From the NCBI GenBank assembly GCA_003255065.1, contig QAOA01003799.1, positions 160,216-224,215 of the forward strand: a stretch of 64,000 nucleotides of DNA, read 5' to 3'. The stretch comes from Cercis canadensis (lineage: Eukaryota > Streptophyta > Magnoliopsida > Fabales > Fabaceae). The position numbers were made by a program, and so were the translations under genes. A model generated the notes under the pieces. That model did no database searches and was not told the DNA's origin. It saw nothing but the letters and a program-made list of their open reading frames with translations. Below, piece after piece: positions 34,601 to 53,894 of this stretch. Each line of letters begins with the position of its first letter. Position 1 is the first letter of the stretch.

Positions 34601-35896
34601 CTTTTACTTGTTTTGAAAACAAAAAAAATTATATCTTGTTTTTATTTTCTTATTTTTAGAACAATGTTTTGAGAATAAAATTTTAAAACATGTAAACAAA
34701 AACTATCATATCAAACAAGTTTGTTTGTTTTATTTTTTTCAAAAACAAAAAACAATTTTTAAAAATTGAAATCAAACAGGCCGTTTCTCATCTCGCTCCA
34801 TTACCTTTCCCCACGAATTCCTCATAACAAACAATGCATAAGCGGTGATGTACCAATTGTTTATGGATTATTGGCCTCCACGAAAATAGCAAATTTCCAC
34901 TCAAAATAAAAAGAAAACTAACATCCTCATAATTTTACTTTAGAATTACTTTTCAAATAAGCATAGATTATTTATTATCTATTTTCTTGCTGAAACATAT
35001 CAACATGGGTGAAAGAACATTGCAATAGGTCTTTCTAATTTTTTTTATGGGCAGAAAAACAACAAAATAGTGATAATGAATATTTGAATTTCAATTATAT
35101 TAGAAATTTTGTACGGCTTCTTGAATATATTGTTTTTCAATCTTTAAAATGTCATTAAATAGTGAAATGAGATTATCTTTAAATATATTTAAAAAAAAGT
35201 ATGAAAAACACATAATTAAAGGTTTGACAATTACTAAACGACTTGTAAACAAATAATACTAATGTTATTTTCATGGTTTATGAGTTTCATATTTAAATTT
35301 AAAGTCACAACTAAAATAAAAAAAAGAAAGTTTGATAATTACTGAAAAGTTAAAAAGTTCAAATACTTTAAAGTCAAAATTATTTAACTGAAATCATATG
35401 CATAATTAGTTTTTATCTAGTTAATTTTATTTGTATTTTTATTTTTTTAATAAATTTCTCTTACTTTTTAAATAGAAAAAGGTTTTGTAATCTCTCTTTC
35501 TCCTTTCTCTTTTTATTTTAATTTTTAACTTTTAACTTAAATTTAAAACTAGTTCAAAACTGAAATTTATAATCCAAGTATTGGAAGCTATTTGTTTTTT
35601 CTTTTATATGTGGAAAATATTTCAAATTTAATTGTAATTGATTATGATATACCTTTTTCTGATGTATGAAACAAAAGTGCTTGAAAAAGGGGAAAAAAAA
35701 GAAAAAAGAAAAAGAAACACCACTCAAATCAAACGGTGCGATATTTACGGATGAGTTACTGGTTAAACGGCCCGTTTAGGTGAAGTGGAGCTGTGTTCTT
35801 AGGTCTTCTTTCAGCTGGTAAAGTGAGACTGTGTCTCTGAGCGTGTGCAATCTCCCAATCTATCCGAGTAGTGGGGATAAAGAAGAAATACAACCA
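31641..35896. other. Divergent promoter region, AT-rich, with a foldback element
   Basis: Left: leader and promoter of the PWWP gene, with GA/CT-rich stretches (32200-32370). Right: leader of the RWD gene (about 35780-35896). Between them is very AT-rich DNA with no gene, a TTC trinucleotide run near 32608-32622, and a single N at 33520 without flanking duplication. A nested foldback element lies at 34358-34838. Confidence 0.55.
34358..34838. mobile_element. MITE-like foldback element, probably nested
   Basis: Outer inverted ends: CTTTGTTTGGTATGAAGTGG at 34361-34380 (then GGAAAAG) and, reverse-complemented, TTGTTTGTTATGAGGAATTC followed by GTGGGGAAAGG from 34833 down to 34803. Inner inverted ends: TGTCTTTAATTATG near 34429 against TGTTTGATTTCA read backward from about 34781. 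The inner arms are rich in TTTTTAAAAATT. There is no coding capacity. The outline fits a small non-autonomous DNA transposon with a second one inside. The superfamily is not determined, as target-site duplications are not clear. Confidence 0.5.
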
Positions 35897-38800
35897 TGAC
35901 AGGTACTCAGATTTTACGAATATATATTTCAATTAGATATAAACTTTGAACTTTATTCTGTTGTTTCTGTTCCATGTTGATCGTTGAGCTCATATTCATT
36001 AGGAAATCTTCCCTATTCATTGATTTTTTTTTTTTGTTCTTCAGCAAAATGCAATTTTTTATATTTTTTTGGACCATCAATAAANTACGAATATATATTT
36101 CAATTAGATATAAACTTTGAACTTTATTCTGTTGTTTCCGTTCCATGTTGATCGTTGAGCTCATATTCATTAGGAAATCTTCCCTATTCATTGATTTTTT
36201 TTTTTTTGTTCTTCAGCAAAATGCAATTTTTTATATTTTTTTGGACCATCAATGAAAAGTATCAAATGGGTTTTGTTTATAATTCTGTGAAAGTATAGCT
36301 TTAAGTAACTTGATGGAATAATGATGGGTCCTGAGATTCTGCGTAATGAAGTTTGTTGCTTTTATTATGATTTCTAATGAGACACTACGGAAATCCTGTC
36401 AGTATTACAATTATAGCATTACTAGTTTGACTGAAACTGCAAGCGTAAATATTCTGCTAACTAACATAAGAATCAGTAGCTTTCCCAATAGCTGTGCTCT
36501 GATCCTGATTATTTCCATAATTTCATTCAATAGTTTATCTTCATCCCTGGTCCTCTGTTTTGAATTGATCTTTGTTTCATTAAGTATTAAAAGCATTTGA
36601 GGCGACTTTCTAAGGCGAAGGAGCAAAAGAACATTGATTCCCATTTATGATCAATCGTCATGTTTCCTCATCCCCTGAATGTTAATTCTGAGCACGTTGA
36701 TCTCCTTGTAGGACCTCAACTGTAGAAAATTGCTTATAACTTCTCAGTAGTAGCTTATTTCTGGTTGCCAGTCCCTTCTGAACATCAAGCCATAGAGCTG
36801 ATGTTCTTCTTAAACCAGACTAGATCACACTATAGATGTGTTAAAACCTTATCAAAAGATTCAAAATCTAATAGGCTGAGTGTAATTGTACTTCCTAGGA
36901 TTATATGGAAGCTAAACCATTGAACACAGATTGGCAGTAACATTAATCCCCATCCTAGAGCAATTAGCTACTATCATCTGGTCTAGCCAGACGCTCGCTT
37001 TGCTTCTCCTGACCAATCACATTATTCACCTCAATGTTTGTATCTATATTTGTTGTACACCTGTAAAGCAAGATGTTCTAGACTTCATAGTCTAAAGGTG
37101 TGTTTATTTTAGTTTTGATGGTCAAGTGGCAGTTTACTATGGAAACAGTCAAAATTGAAGGAGGAAGTTTGTGAATTGTAAAATATGGACTTGATGGGGA
37201 TGGGTGGTATGACATTCTAATCCCATCGTATCATAGAATGGTGCATTTTCTTGAAATCCTTGATGATCAAATTGACTCAATGAGCATGGTGGAGAATAGT
37301 GTTTTAAGTTTCTTGTCTAATTATTTCCTAGAACGTGAAACATTGGAAATCAGAAAAGGTTAAGATATTTAATATTATTCTATGTAGGTAATGTCAGCTT
37401 TTCCTCCCAGTTAAGGTCTGAATAGAAATTGGGATAGATAATAGAGTCATAAAAAATAATCATTAATAGTTGCCTTCTTTCTGTGAAATAAATTTCTCTC
37501 TTTTCAAAAACTTTTAATTATTGCTTCAAATGATTGTTCAACTTTTTGTCAGAAGACATGATAGTGGATTGAGTATGTTATTAGCTTAGCCACTGATCAC
37601 TGGCATGAAAGTGGTTCTCTTGAGCCTCTTGGCAAATCCAATGAATATAATTTTTTAATGGGATAACATCATGGCCAAAATAACAAAGCACAATATGTTA
37701 TACTTGTGGAATACATTATGGATAGATTGGAGCTCATCTCTCTCCGCCCACTAAAATTAACCATCATATACGCAGACTATGCACAGGAACAAGATATGGA
37801 AATTGAAGCATTGGAAGCTATACTTATGGATGAGTTTAAAGGTTTGTGGTATTCTGCCATTAGACAAAATATTTATCTTTATTTTCCAATTTACTTTTCC
37901 CTTTTTTTCCGCATGGAAAAGGGCATGATTTTCTGTTGACATTTCATTGTAGAAATACACTCGGGTGAAAGTGGCCTAAGTACTTCCAATCGGTGCTTCC
38001 AAATAAAGATTGCACAGGTAAATATTTCCCCCTCTCTTGGTGCAGTTTCTCATTTTCTACTTTCTTATTCTTTTAAGTAAAATAAAAAGAAAGTATTACC
38101 AAAAAAAAAAAAAAAAAAANAAAAAAAAAAAAAAACCCAGACGTGCATGCCTGGTAGAGCACTTACACTATAATTAGCATGTACTATGTTAACCTCAAAC
38201 TGCCACAAACCTCATCATAAGACTAATTCTGCAATTATAGGCCTGTTGAAAGCAATCTTTGTTTGTGGAAGCTGAAGGGTTTGGCTATCCTTTTGGGAAA
38301 ATCTTCATCATTGGTGGTTTTGAGTCCTCATTGTTATTCTGCTTTGAATTTTGTAAGGTTAGCTTTCATGTTGCCAAGCATGTCAAGATATTAGTGTCAA
38401 AGAGTGGTGGATATAACATGCTGACAAATCATTTGCCATTAGTATTGGTAACCACTCCATTAAAAAGTTATATGTTTAGATTTGAAGGTGCCATAGGAAG
38501 GAGGAAAAACATTAGTGTTTGATTAAATATAGAAATCTAGAAAGGAAATTCTGGGAGGGCATCTAAAAATACAATAATCTATTTTTTAGATTATAGAATA
38601 AGGAACTCATGCTTTATGTATTCTAGAACTCATGCACTTTGGAGCAATTCTGTGGGGGGGGGGGGGGGGTTATACATCCTAGTGTTTTCATCCCCTTTCT
38701 TGTTTATTAAAATTCTTCTATTTGGGGAAGAAAAAAGAACAGAATCTTTTCCTTTGGTCTGCGATGTTCTGAGACTCATCAACAACATCTTGAATGTATC

Positions 38801-41800
38801 AAAGTTTTCTTTTAGTAGAACGTAGTTTTTTGTTCATAATTTATTGGACTTTCTGCCATAGGAGCTTTAGAAGTTAAATTTCTTCATAATACTTCACCCC
38901 CTTCATTGATTTTATGTGCTGCACTTAGGCAATTAGGACTCTCATCAAATACATTGGCAAATAAATCACCATTATATGTATCTGTTTTTTGTTTGTTGTA
39001 CAGGATGAAGACGCAGATGAGCTAGTGACAAATCCAGGTTCTTTTCTTCCCCTTCTGATATGCTATTTTCTTTTCCCTTTTGGCTTTTGTTTTAATTAAA
39101 CATACAGCACTTAATAGTTTGGAATACCTCTTGGTGCTTCTTCCTTAGATACTGTCACAACGTATAATCAAAATTTATCTTTATGGATTTTTACTTTTTG
39201 AGCATTATTTACTAGCTTTCTTACATAGAATCTTCCAAGACGAAATGCACTTAAGACATGGTCAATAAATCTGCTGCAGCTCAACTGGCCTTAATTTTCT
39301 CGCACACAGAGAAATATCCAGATGAGCCTCCACTTCTGAATGTGAAAAGGTCAGTCTTGCAAAACATCATTGTGAGAAATGCTTATATATATATATATAT
39401 TGTTTATTTCTTTGCCTGTACAGTTATTATCAAGCATAGTTATGCATTTGGTTTTGCTTTTACTTGCTATACACCATATCTTAATGCGATTGCAATGTTA
39501 CCTCTCTACTTTTCAGTTTGCGAGGAATACCTACTGAGGATTTAAGGATCTTGAAAGAGAAACTTCAACAAGAGGTGGTGTTTTTTATTTTATTTTATTT
39601 ATTATTTTTATTTTTTCATGCAGTAATGCAGTTTACTATTTTGATATCCAGATTGAAAGACTTCTGAATAAGTACATTCTGAATTCAAAATGTTTTCAGT
39701 TGTCATGTATGTTTTTTCATGCTGCACACAGTTTAATGGTTATAGAACTCAAAATCTGTTCTGTATGTTGGTCTGGTTACAGAAATTCTGATGCGAAACT
39801 TATGTTCCACAGGCATCTGAAAATCTTGGTATGGCTATGATCTACACACTAGTCGCCTCAGCTAAAGAGTGGTTGGCTGACCGGTTTAGTGAAGACACTG
39901 GTGACGGGGATGCTGAAGCCGAAGAGGCAGCCAAAGATGATGTAAGACTGTCTCTTCTACCTTATGTTTTTTCTTTTCGAATTACTTTTCTTCGCTGTGT
40001 TTTGAAGTTCCTTTTGTTGTAAATAGGTATAGTTCTAAAGGTTGGTAGTAGTAGTAGTGGTTTGTTTGTCTTTTCATATAAATTACCTTGATTGCGATTC
40101 AAGATGAACTTCAATTTCTCTATGACAGATTTTTATTTCTTCACCTTTTTAGATAGTGATACCACATGGGGAACCAGTTACTGTTGACACGTTTTTGGCA
40201 TGGAGAGAAAGGTTTGAAGCTGAGCTGGCACTGGAACGAGCCAAGTAAGCCCTTTACAGTTGTACTTATACCATGCTAAATACGCATTTCTAATAATCTC
40301 CTTATATGACATTGAAGGCTATCTCGGTAATATGTTGTTGAATTGCAGTACTTCCCTACATCAGCTAACTTAAATGGTTGCTAAGGTGCTGTTTAATGCA
40401 GCTTGACATTGGCTGTAAATACTTATAAATTATTTATAAATATTGGGATGACTGTTTGATTATGCTTCAATGTACTTTACGTTCTTAGAAGCTTTAATGA
40501 CAGAGGCCTTTTCTCAAAAACAGGAGAGATACTTCATCTTAAGAGGAGGACTGATTAAGGCTTTGAGTCATTCCTCATGAGTTTAAAGCTCATATCAAAC
40601 TAAGCATATATTACAAAATGGAACTTAAGTTCCTTTTATAATGATGCAGATGTTCATATTGCAGAAACTTTGAACTGAAATTTATTTGTTGATTAATTAT
40701 GAAGTAACTGTGTTTGTTGATAAGTTTTCTTAGAGACATTAGTGAAAAGGTAACAATGCTTTTCTGGTACAATAAAACTCTGAGACATTAACCTCCATTT
40801 TGCGAGCCACTTTCATGTTGTCACCTGTCATCTTAATTGTCAGTCTGTTTGCTTGCCTGTTGTTCCTTTCAGGTGAATAGAATCCACATTACCCTTCCAA
40901 GGTGTATGCATATCATGAGCATAAACCTTTGAATGGAACAAATAGAAGTTAGCTGTGTGACTTATGTCAAACCATGGCGCCAAGTAAATGATACTATTTG
41001 TTTTGTTAACTAAAATCCTGTTTCCTTTTGTGGATTTTTTTTTTGGGTACAAAAGGGGGTAGAGCCCATTTGGGAATTGCTTGAGTTTATTTGTCAAGCC
41101 GCACACTCTTTTTTCTTCCTCTGTTTTGTAGGGACATGGGTGGGTGGGGATTCCCATACTATTGCTTTTATTTCTTTTTTTGTAATTATCTGGAGAAATT
41201 TTATCCAATCTGGAGGACTGAATAGCATGGATAAAGGGGGTGTTAAGAATGTTATTAGCAATATGTGAGAATGCTTTTCCCCTTCACATATGGGATTGGG
41301 AGGAGAGGAAACATGTTATGTATTTGCCTTGATAGTGAGTACAAGCATTTGTTAAGGAAATAAACCTAGCTATGTAGTGGGCCTTGTACAGGAATGAGTT
41401 AGTGGTATTTATAAAATTCTGATTATCCCTTCTGCAAACCCTGTTATTTTTAACCACCACCATTTTGCTGGCAAAACTATTTATGCCATTTCCAGGCTAA
41501 TGCCGGAGTCTGCACTTACAGCCCCTAAGGAAAAGAAGCTCAGTGGCAGACAGTGGTTTGAAAGTGGAAGAGCTTCGGCGGTAATTTATTTTCCTTACTA
41601 TATCCTTCTCTTACCTTGTCGATGTCTCATGTTTATTTCACTGCGCTGAAGATTTCTCCAATTTACTGCCACCAACTACAATTTATTCTGAAAACTGGAA
41701 GCTGGGTTGACCGAGAACTGGCTATTGTACCAGTCACCTTTATCAAAANCTTACTATAGCCTTCTCTTACCTTGTCGATGTCTCATGTTTATTTCACTGC

Positions 41801-42627
41801 GCTGAAGATTTCTCCAATTTACTGCCACCAACTACAATTTATTCTGAAAACTGGAAGCTGGGTTGACCGAGAACTGGCTATTGTACCAGTCACCTTTATC
41901 AAAATGTTTCTTGCTGTTATTTACTAAAATACATTTGCTATAAGCTTTGAATGGAAGTTCAAAACTACTTTAGTATTAGTCTTTTTGATTGAGAAATAGA
42001 TTAGTATCTATATATATCTTTTAAAGTATTAATTAAATTAAAAGCTTTATAATTTTTGTAATTAATTAAAATTATATTATTATTAATATTTTATGAAGGA
42101 AAAAGGTGTCATTGATATCACCTTTAATTGTTAAGATCTGTCAACACACTAGTTTCAGTCAGCCTTGTTGCCTCTCCATGTTGACCCTGCAGAACAAAGA
42201 AAAAAGGATAAATACAACTAAAGGAAGCAAATTGAAAAAAATAATATGGGAATCTAATAGTGATTTCTGTAGTGCCTTGAAAATGAGAAATATCTTAGAA
42301 TTATTATAATTAATTATTTTATGTACATAGTAAGTGATATAGGTGAACCTTGTTCTGTTACAGAAAGGTGCAGCTCCTGTTGCTGAGGGATCTAATGAGG
42401 ATGATGAGGATGATATTGACTTTGACGATGATGATTTCGAAGGTGTGTGTGTCTCTCTCTCCCCCAGATTTAAGTAAATTAATTTCTTATTTTATGGTGG
42501 TTCAAAAATTTAAATAGACTGATTAAATAAATGTTGTGTGATGACAGTTGATGAAGAGGATATGCTTGAGCATTACCTGGCTGAAAAATCTGACTCGTCC
42601 GCGCATTCTTCCAGGAGAGGCAGCTAA
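35897..42627 (+). CDS. RWD-domain protein (RWDD1/Gir2-like, DRG-binding)
   Basis: Eleven exons join in frame to 254 residues: 35897-35903, 37776-37841, 37953-38017, 39004-39037, 39280-39349, 39517-39574, 39813-39941, 40153-40244, 41496-41580, 42364-42442 and 42548-42627. The first coding exon has only seven bases (ATGACAG). The RWD domain is at about residues 5-110, with the typical acidic start DMEIEALEAILMDEF and the TEKYPDEPPLL motif. It has the fold of ubiquitin-conjugating enzymes but lacks a catalytic cysteine. The C-terminal part has VTVDTFLAWRERFEAEL, as in DRG-family regulatory proteins, then an acidic run (NEDDEDDIDFDDDDFE). Expected role: partner that stabilises a DRG GTPase and links it to ribosomes and translation control. 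It corresponds to At1g51730 (from memory). Confidence 0.9.
35916..36256. repeat. Direct duplication of about 170 bp around an N (likely assembly artefact)
   Basis: Bases 35916-36084 recur at 36086-36256 with one or two differences, and the single N at 36085 lies exactly between them. The block sits in intron 1 of the RWD gene, starting 13 bases after the seven-base first exon, so the coding model is unaffected. Confidence 0.85.
38101..38135. repeat. Poly-A tract interrupted by N
   Basis: About 19 A, the N at 38120, and about 15 more A in intron 3 of the RWD gene. It is either a sequencing or assembly stop at a homopolymer or the tail of a retroposed sequence. No target-site duplication is apparent, so the first is likelier. 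Confidence 0.7.
38654..38669 (+). repeat. Run of 16 G
   Basis: Sixteen consecutive G in intron 3 of the RWD gene. Such a run could fold as a G-quadruplex and is also error-prone in sequencing; the true length is uncertain. Confidence 0.8.
41594..41904. repeat. 155-bp direct duplication around an N (likely assembly artefact)
   Basis: Bases 41594-41748 and 41750-41904 are each 155 bases long and differ at one noticed site (TATATCC versus TATAGCC). The N at 41749 separates them. The block lies in intron 9 of the RWD gene, just after the donor at 41581. Confidence 0.88.
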
Positions 42628-43398
42628 ATTACATATTGAGCAGTAGTGGGCATTCTGTTTATACAGTTGGTTTGCTTCATAAATGCGTTTCTACCATACA
42701 TGTTGGAAAAATGAGGCTTTAGAAAAATGGGTATTGTGCGGAATTTTGTGTATGTTAACGTTGTGTTTCAATTTTTGATATGGAAAAATTCATTTCATTT
42801 TGTAGTCGCCATCCATAAATTCTATGAAAGCAGTAGCTTGTGAATTGAATAACTATGTAACTGATCAGTTTAAAGAAAAAAGAAAAGGAGAAAAATAAGA
42901 TGCATCTCTTCTCAACCATTGTCATAGAGGCATGCAAAAATCTCCCTCTAAGAATCTTTTCCTCTTCATTCTTATGTTCTTTTGAGCAGAAGAAACAGTT
43001 TAGTTGCCCAATGCCCAATCATAATCATAATCCAATGCTAAGATTTATTACTAATGCCACATCCAAATATTTCTCAAGTTTAAAACAAGCATGTAGCCGG
43101 GTTGAATGAGCCAATAACAAATTTTCCTTTTTCGTGGCATTAATCCGGCAACCCTCTCTCTTGTACAATTGAAATTATATCACAGATTTTCCCACTTGCC
43201 TACTCCAATTTGTCCTCTAACACTTAACCTTTTCTAAGTTATTCAATTACATATTTTACAAGGAAATCCGCTCTTTATCATAAGTAGGATGTCATGAAAG
43301 TGAGATTGTAGCATCAGCATTGATCTTCTGCTAGCAGCTAAGTTCATGCACCAGTGATAAATATTAGCCTTGGGGATCATGCAGAGTCTCACAGAATC
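42628..43398. other. Convergent 3' regions
   Basis: The 3' UTRs of the RWD gene (plus) and the dehydrogenase-like gene (minus) meet here. I see no other gene. Confidence 0.6.
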
Positions 43399-50105
<6,707 letters not shown>

Positions 50106-51150
50106 TCAGCATGACAGCCCTCTCCAAGACTCTAAAATCCTGTACCTTCTGTCAAGACCGATACACCATGTAACTAATTTACCCATGTTGCAGTAAATGG
50201 AACAAATAATAACCTACCTGGTAGATAACAGCAAAAGGGGACAAAAACCATGTTACATTTACTTAGTCAACTCAACTTAACAACATTGCTTGACTTAATT
50301 GAGTTGGATTAATTTTAGATTTACAAGACACAGAACCAACCCACTACTCTAATAGAAATTAAGAATGCAGCAGGGAAACTTCAAAATCACCTAGTTCTTT
50401 CCACCTAATTCTCAAAACCTCATATTACTTCAAAATGCAAACCACAAGAATCCTTTTGCCAGCGACATTAGGCAAGAAAAGAATAATTTTTTCATAACAA
50501 ATTTCCATTAATTATTTCATAATGTAGCACGTAAGAGAACAAGAACCCCACTCAAGTAGCTCTAGATAACCTTTTACAACAATTTGGCATTGTCTAGGCA
50601 AGTACCCGGTTCTCAAAAAGCGATATAAACCAAAAAAAAACTGAACTTGAATTTCACTACTACTCTTGAGTTGACATTGCAATTGAACAATTTTTTCTCA
50701 AAACTACCCTCAAGCCCAGATTTAGTGATTACCCTTTTCGAATTGACAGTCAGTCACACCCAAAAACACAGCGGAACACTCGGAATCTTCAGCAGCACAC
50801 AGAAAAATCAGAACCAATGAACTCAAATAATTGATGAAAAGAAAAAAATTTCCTAATGACCCACAAAGTTAGAATTGAAAAAGGAGTACCCAGAACTTAA
50901 ATTAATCATTGAGTACCTTTAGAATTGAAATGAAAGTTATGAACTTTAATAGTTCAAGTCACAGTTTGGGACTGCCTCTTTGAGCACTCCCTGTCTCTCT
51001 CCTCATTCGAATTTGCTCTCGCGGGATTCAGTGGCGAGTCTGGAGCCTGGAAGACGAAAATTTGAGTGAGATCTTGGTCCTTAAGTTCGAAAGTCAGGTC
51101 CTTGATCACACACTTTGAGTAAGATTTTGCAGCAAATGAAAAAGGAGAAA
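50106..51150 (-). promoter_or_regulatory. Leader and promoter of the dehydrogenase-like gene
   Basis: Probable leader with one or more introns; transcription likely begins near 51000-51080, where the sequence becomes CT/GA-rich. A 17-codon upstream frame begins at the ATG 50112-50110, out of frame, and ends inside the main coding region. It may reduce translation of the main frame. Confidence 0.4.
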
Positions 51151-52129
51151 ACTTTGTTTGGAGGTGAGTCTTGAGTGGAAGTGATTAATTATTCTCGGAC
51201 TACTGGGATTGTTTTTTCATTGTTCAAAAGTGGAGAAGTGAGAGCAGATGACTGTATGGGCAAAAATGGCATATCAAACTATGAGTCTATGATCACGAGG
51301 AAAAAAATAAAATCAAAATTACTTAGCAAACATGCAAAACACTTGCCGCTTATACGGTGTAGACTCGAGAAGCACAAACAATGCGCATACTGCAATGATA
51401 TTTTTTTGTTTAATTAAAATTTTGATTTTTTATTTATTTTTATTTTAATAATTTTTTTAATTTTTTTTGTTTAAAAAGAAATTATTTAGTCTTTCTTATA
51501 TTTATAAAATATGTAATTTTAATCATTTTATCTTTTTGCCAAAATTTCTTAAATTTGGTTTAAGGTTTAAAGTTTTTTAATTTATAATCATACCGTTTAG
51601 ATTTAAGATATACATCTTGTGAATCTCTTCACACAACTCGATCTAATGGTGAATAAATTTAGATCTGTGGTTAAAAGAAAACTTTTAATTTTAGTATTTT
51701 TGGCTACGTCTTACCGTTTGATCGAATTGAAATTTTGTGAAAAAATTCGTAAAATGTAAATTTTTAATCTAAATAATTAAATTATATATTTTATGAATAT
51801 AAATGGACTAAACTGTTCTTTTTTAAACAAGAAGAACCAAATAGTTCAAGTTATTAAAATAAAAAAACTAAAATTACAATTAAGCATTTTTTTTCTCTTG
51901 ATGAATTTTTTTATTTTTCTTTAATTATTATTAAAATACAAATAAAAATTCTAGTATGGGTGATTGGGCTAACATTATCGGTTTCCTTTGGGTGAGTTTC
52001 GTAGGTGTGAGCATGTTCGGCCTAAAAATCAAGGCTTTATGCCTTGTTCAAAGCAGTTCTTTATAATGACAAAAGAAAAAGTTGTTGATGACTTTACCTC
52101 TTATAAATCTATAGTTTATTTAATTTTGA

Positions 52130-52448
52130 TTGAGTGTCTTATTTGTTTTACAAGTACTAATCTAATACTTAAAGAAACCTTACAAAATTGAAAATTAATT
52201 TTAGTTTCAAAGTTAGTATATCTCATTTTACATTATACATTGTATCTTGATTAAAAGATACATAAAAAAAACACAAAAAAACTTGTAAATCTAGAATTAA
52301 TTTAATTTTTATGAGTCTTGTTTTACAAGTACTCACACAAAACTTGAAAAAAATCTGTAAAATATAAAAAAAAAAATCTCAATTTCAAAGTTAATATATC
52401 TCATTTTACATTATATATTGTATCTTAATTAAAAGATACGTAAAAATG
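52130..52448. repeat. Diverged direct repeat, about 180-bp period
   Basis: The block with TTTCAAAGTTAGTATATCTC and a following ATTAAAAGATACATAAAA near 52206-52270 recurs near 52384-52448 with scattered changes. Shared words in the spacers (GTTTTACAAGTACT) show that the whole 180-bp unit was duplicated. Confidence 0.7.
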
Positions 52449-52544
52449 ATTACTTTGGCTGCCGTGGAGATTGTTGCTGCTATGTATCGGCAGTTTTTTG
52501 CTAAATATTATAGCTTCTTCCTCTTTCAACATGTGAATAGCCAA

Positions 52545-53415
52545 ATGAAATTTTTTTTTGTAGCCATTAAAATTTTTTTGCTGCCATGGATCAACAATTT
52601 TGTAGATACATGTGCTATTTTACTTATTTTCTTTTATTTTAATCAAAGATATTTTTGAAAAAATTGATTTTATTTCTAAGAATATTTCATTTGAACCAAA
52701 CATAAAAAATAAAATTTTAACGAGAATATAGTATATTATTTTTAAAAAAGTCAAGCGCTAACTAAACACATTTTATCAACTTTTATGAGAGTCTCATAAA
52801 TGTAACCAAACACATTTTATCAACTTTTATGGGAATAACCAAACACGGCCTTAGATTATAACAATGTCACAGAGTGACACATCAGTCCTAAACTCACCAT
52901 TCTATTTGTGTACAATTTGTATATTTTGTTCGGGAATATAACATTTAACATGTTTGCAAAAAAGAGCATACATGTTCGGGAATATAACATCTAACATTTT
53001 TTTTTGTAGCCATTAAAGTTTTTTTTGCTGCCATGGATCAACAATTTTGTAGATACATGTGCTATTTTACTTATTTTCTTTTATTTTAATCAAAGATATT
53101 TTTGAAAAAATTGATTTTATTTCTAAGAATATTTCATTTGAACCAAACATAAAAAATAAAATTTTAACGAGAATATAGTATATTATTTTTAAAAAAGTCA
53201 AGCGCTAACTAAACACATTTTATCAACTTTTATGAGAGTCTCATAAATGTAACCAAACACATTTTATCAACTTTTATGGGAATAACCAAACACAACCGAT
53301 TATAACAATGTCACAGAGTGACACATCAGTCCTAAACTCACTATTCTATTTGTGTACAATTTGTATATTTTGTTCGGGAATAAAACATCTAACATGTTTG
53401 CCAAAAAGAGCACAC
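52545..53415. repeat. 446-bp tandem duplication
   Basis: TAGCCATTAAA at 52561 recurs at 53007, and nearly every base up to AAACAC follows suit, including GAGTCTCATAAATGTAACC. Copies differ at a few positions and one small deletion (CACGGCCTTAGATTATA versus CACAACCGATTATA). The TGTTCGGGAATA word occurs at three places and may have mediated the duplication. There is no N at the junction, so a real recent duplication is plausible. Confidence 0.85.
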
Positions 53416-53894
53416 ATGTACAGGAAGAATTGGTGCAAGTAATATTATTGAGATCAAGCTAAATTTATTTGTCAAGGTACTGTAAGACAAAATTACATGG
53501 ATTATGAACTCCAGGAAAAAAAAAAAAAAAACACCATTCTCGAATTCCTTCGGGGCTCAAGTAAAGACAGAGGCAAGCTAAATTTGTTTAATTTAACAAG
53601 CAAAATATACCATGGCCAAAAAAAGAACAAAGAAGCAAAATATACAATCTATTCAGATGCCTCTGACGGGTCCAAAACTGAGGTCAGGCTAAAAAAAAAT
53701 GCCGGACCTGCGAACAGACGAAATATACAAAAGAAATTTTATGTACAAATTGATGGCTATACTTACCAAAAGGCAGCGCAAATACAATCTACACAGAATT
53801 CATCTAGTCTCTACTGTGCTTCATATATCCCCCAAAACTTTTAAGCTTGATGGAAGAGGCTTCAATTTTTTGGTATAGAGACGGATAGGCATCC

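Larger units (their letters stand above)
51151..53894. other. AT-rich intergenic DNA with tandem duplications
   Basis: No gene is supported. A 180-bp-period duplication (about 52130-52448) is followed by a 446-bp-period tandem duplication (about 52545-53415). The last 300-400 bases are probably the 3' UTR of the ELL-like gene. The plus-strand frame at 53497-53844 (115 residues) resembles no family. Confidence 0.55.

Noticed and set aside
38101-38135. Poly-A tail of a processed pseudogene
   Set aside because: No coding remnant precedes it and no flanking target-site duplication is seen. It is more likely a homopolymer at an assembly break.
53497-53844. 115-residue plus-strand frame near the 3' end of the ELL-like gene
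   Set aside because: Lysine-rich low-complexity composition, no family resemblance, and overlaps the expected 3' UTR of the opposite gene.
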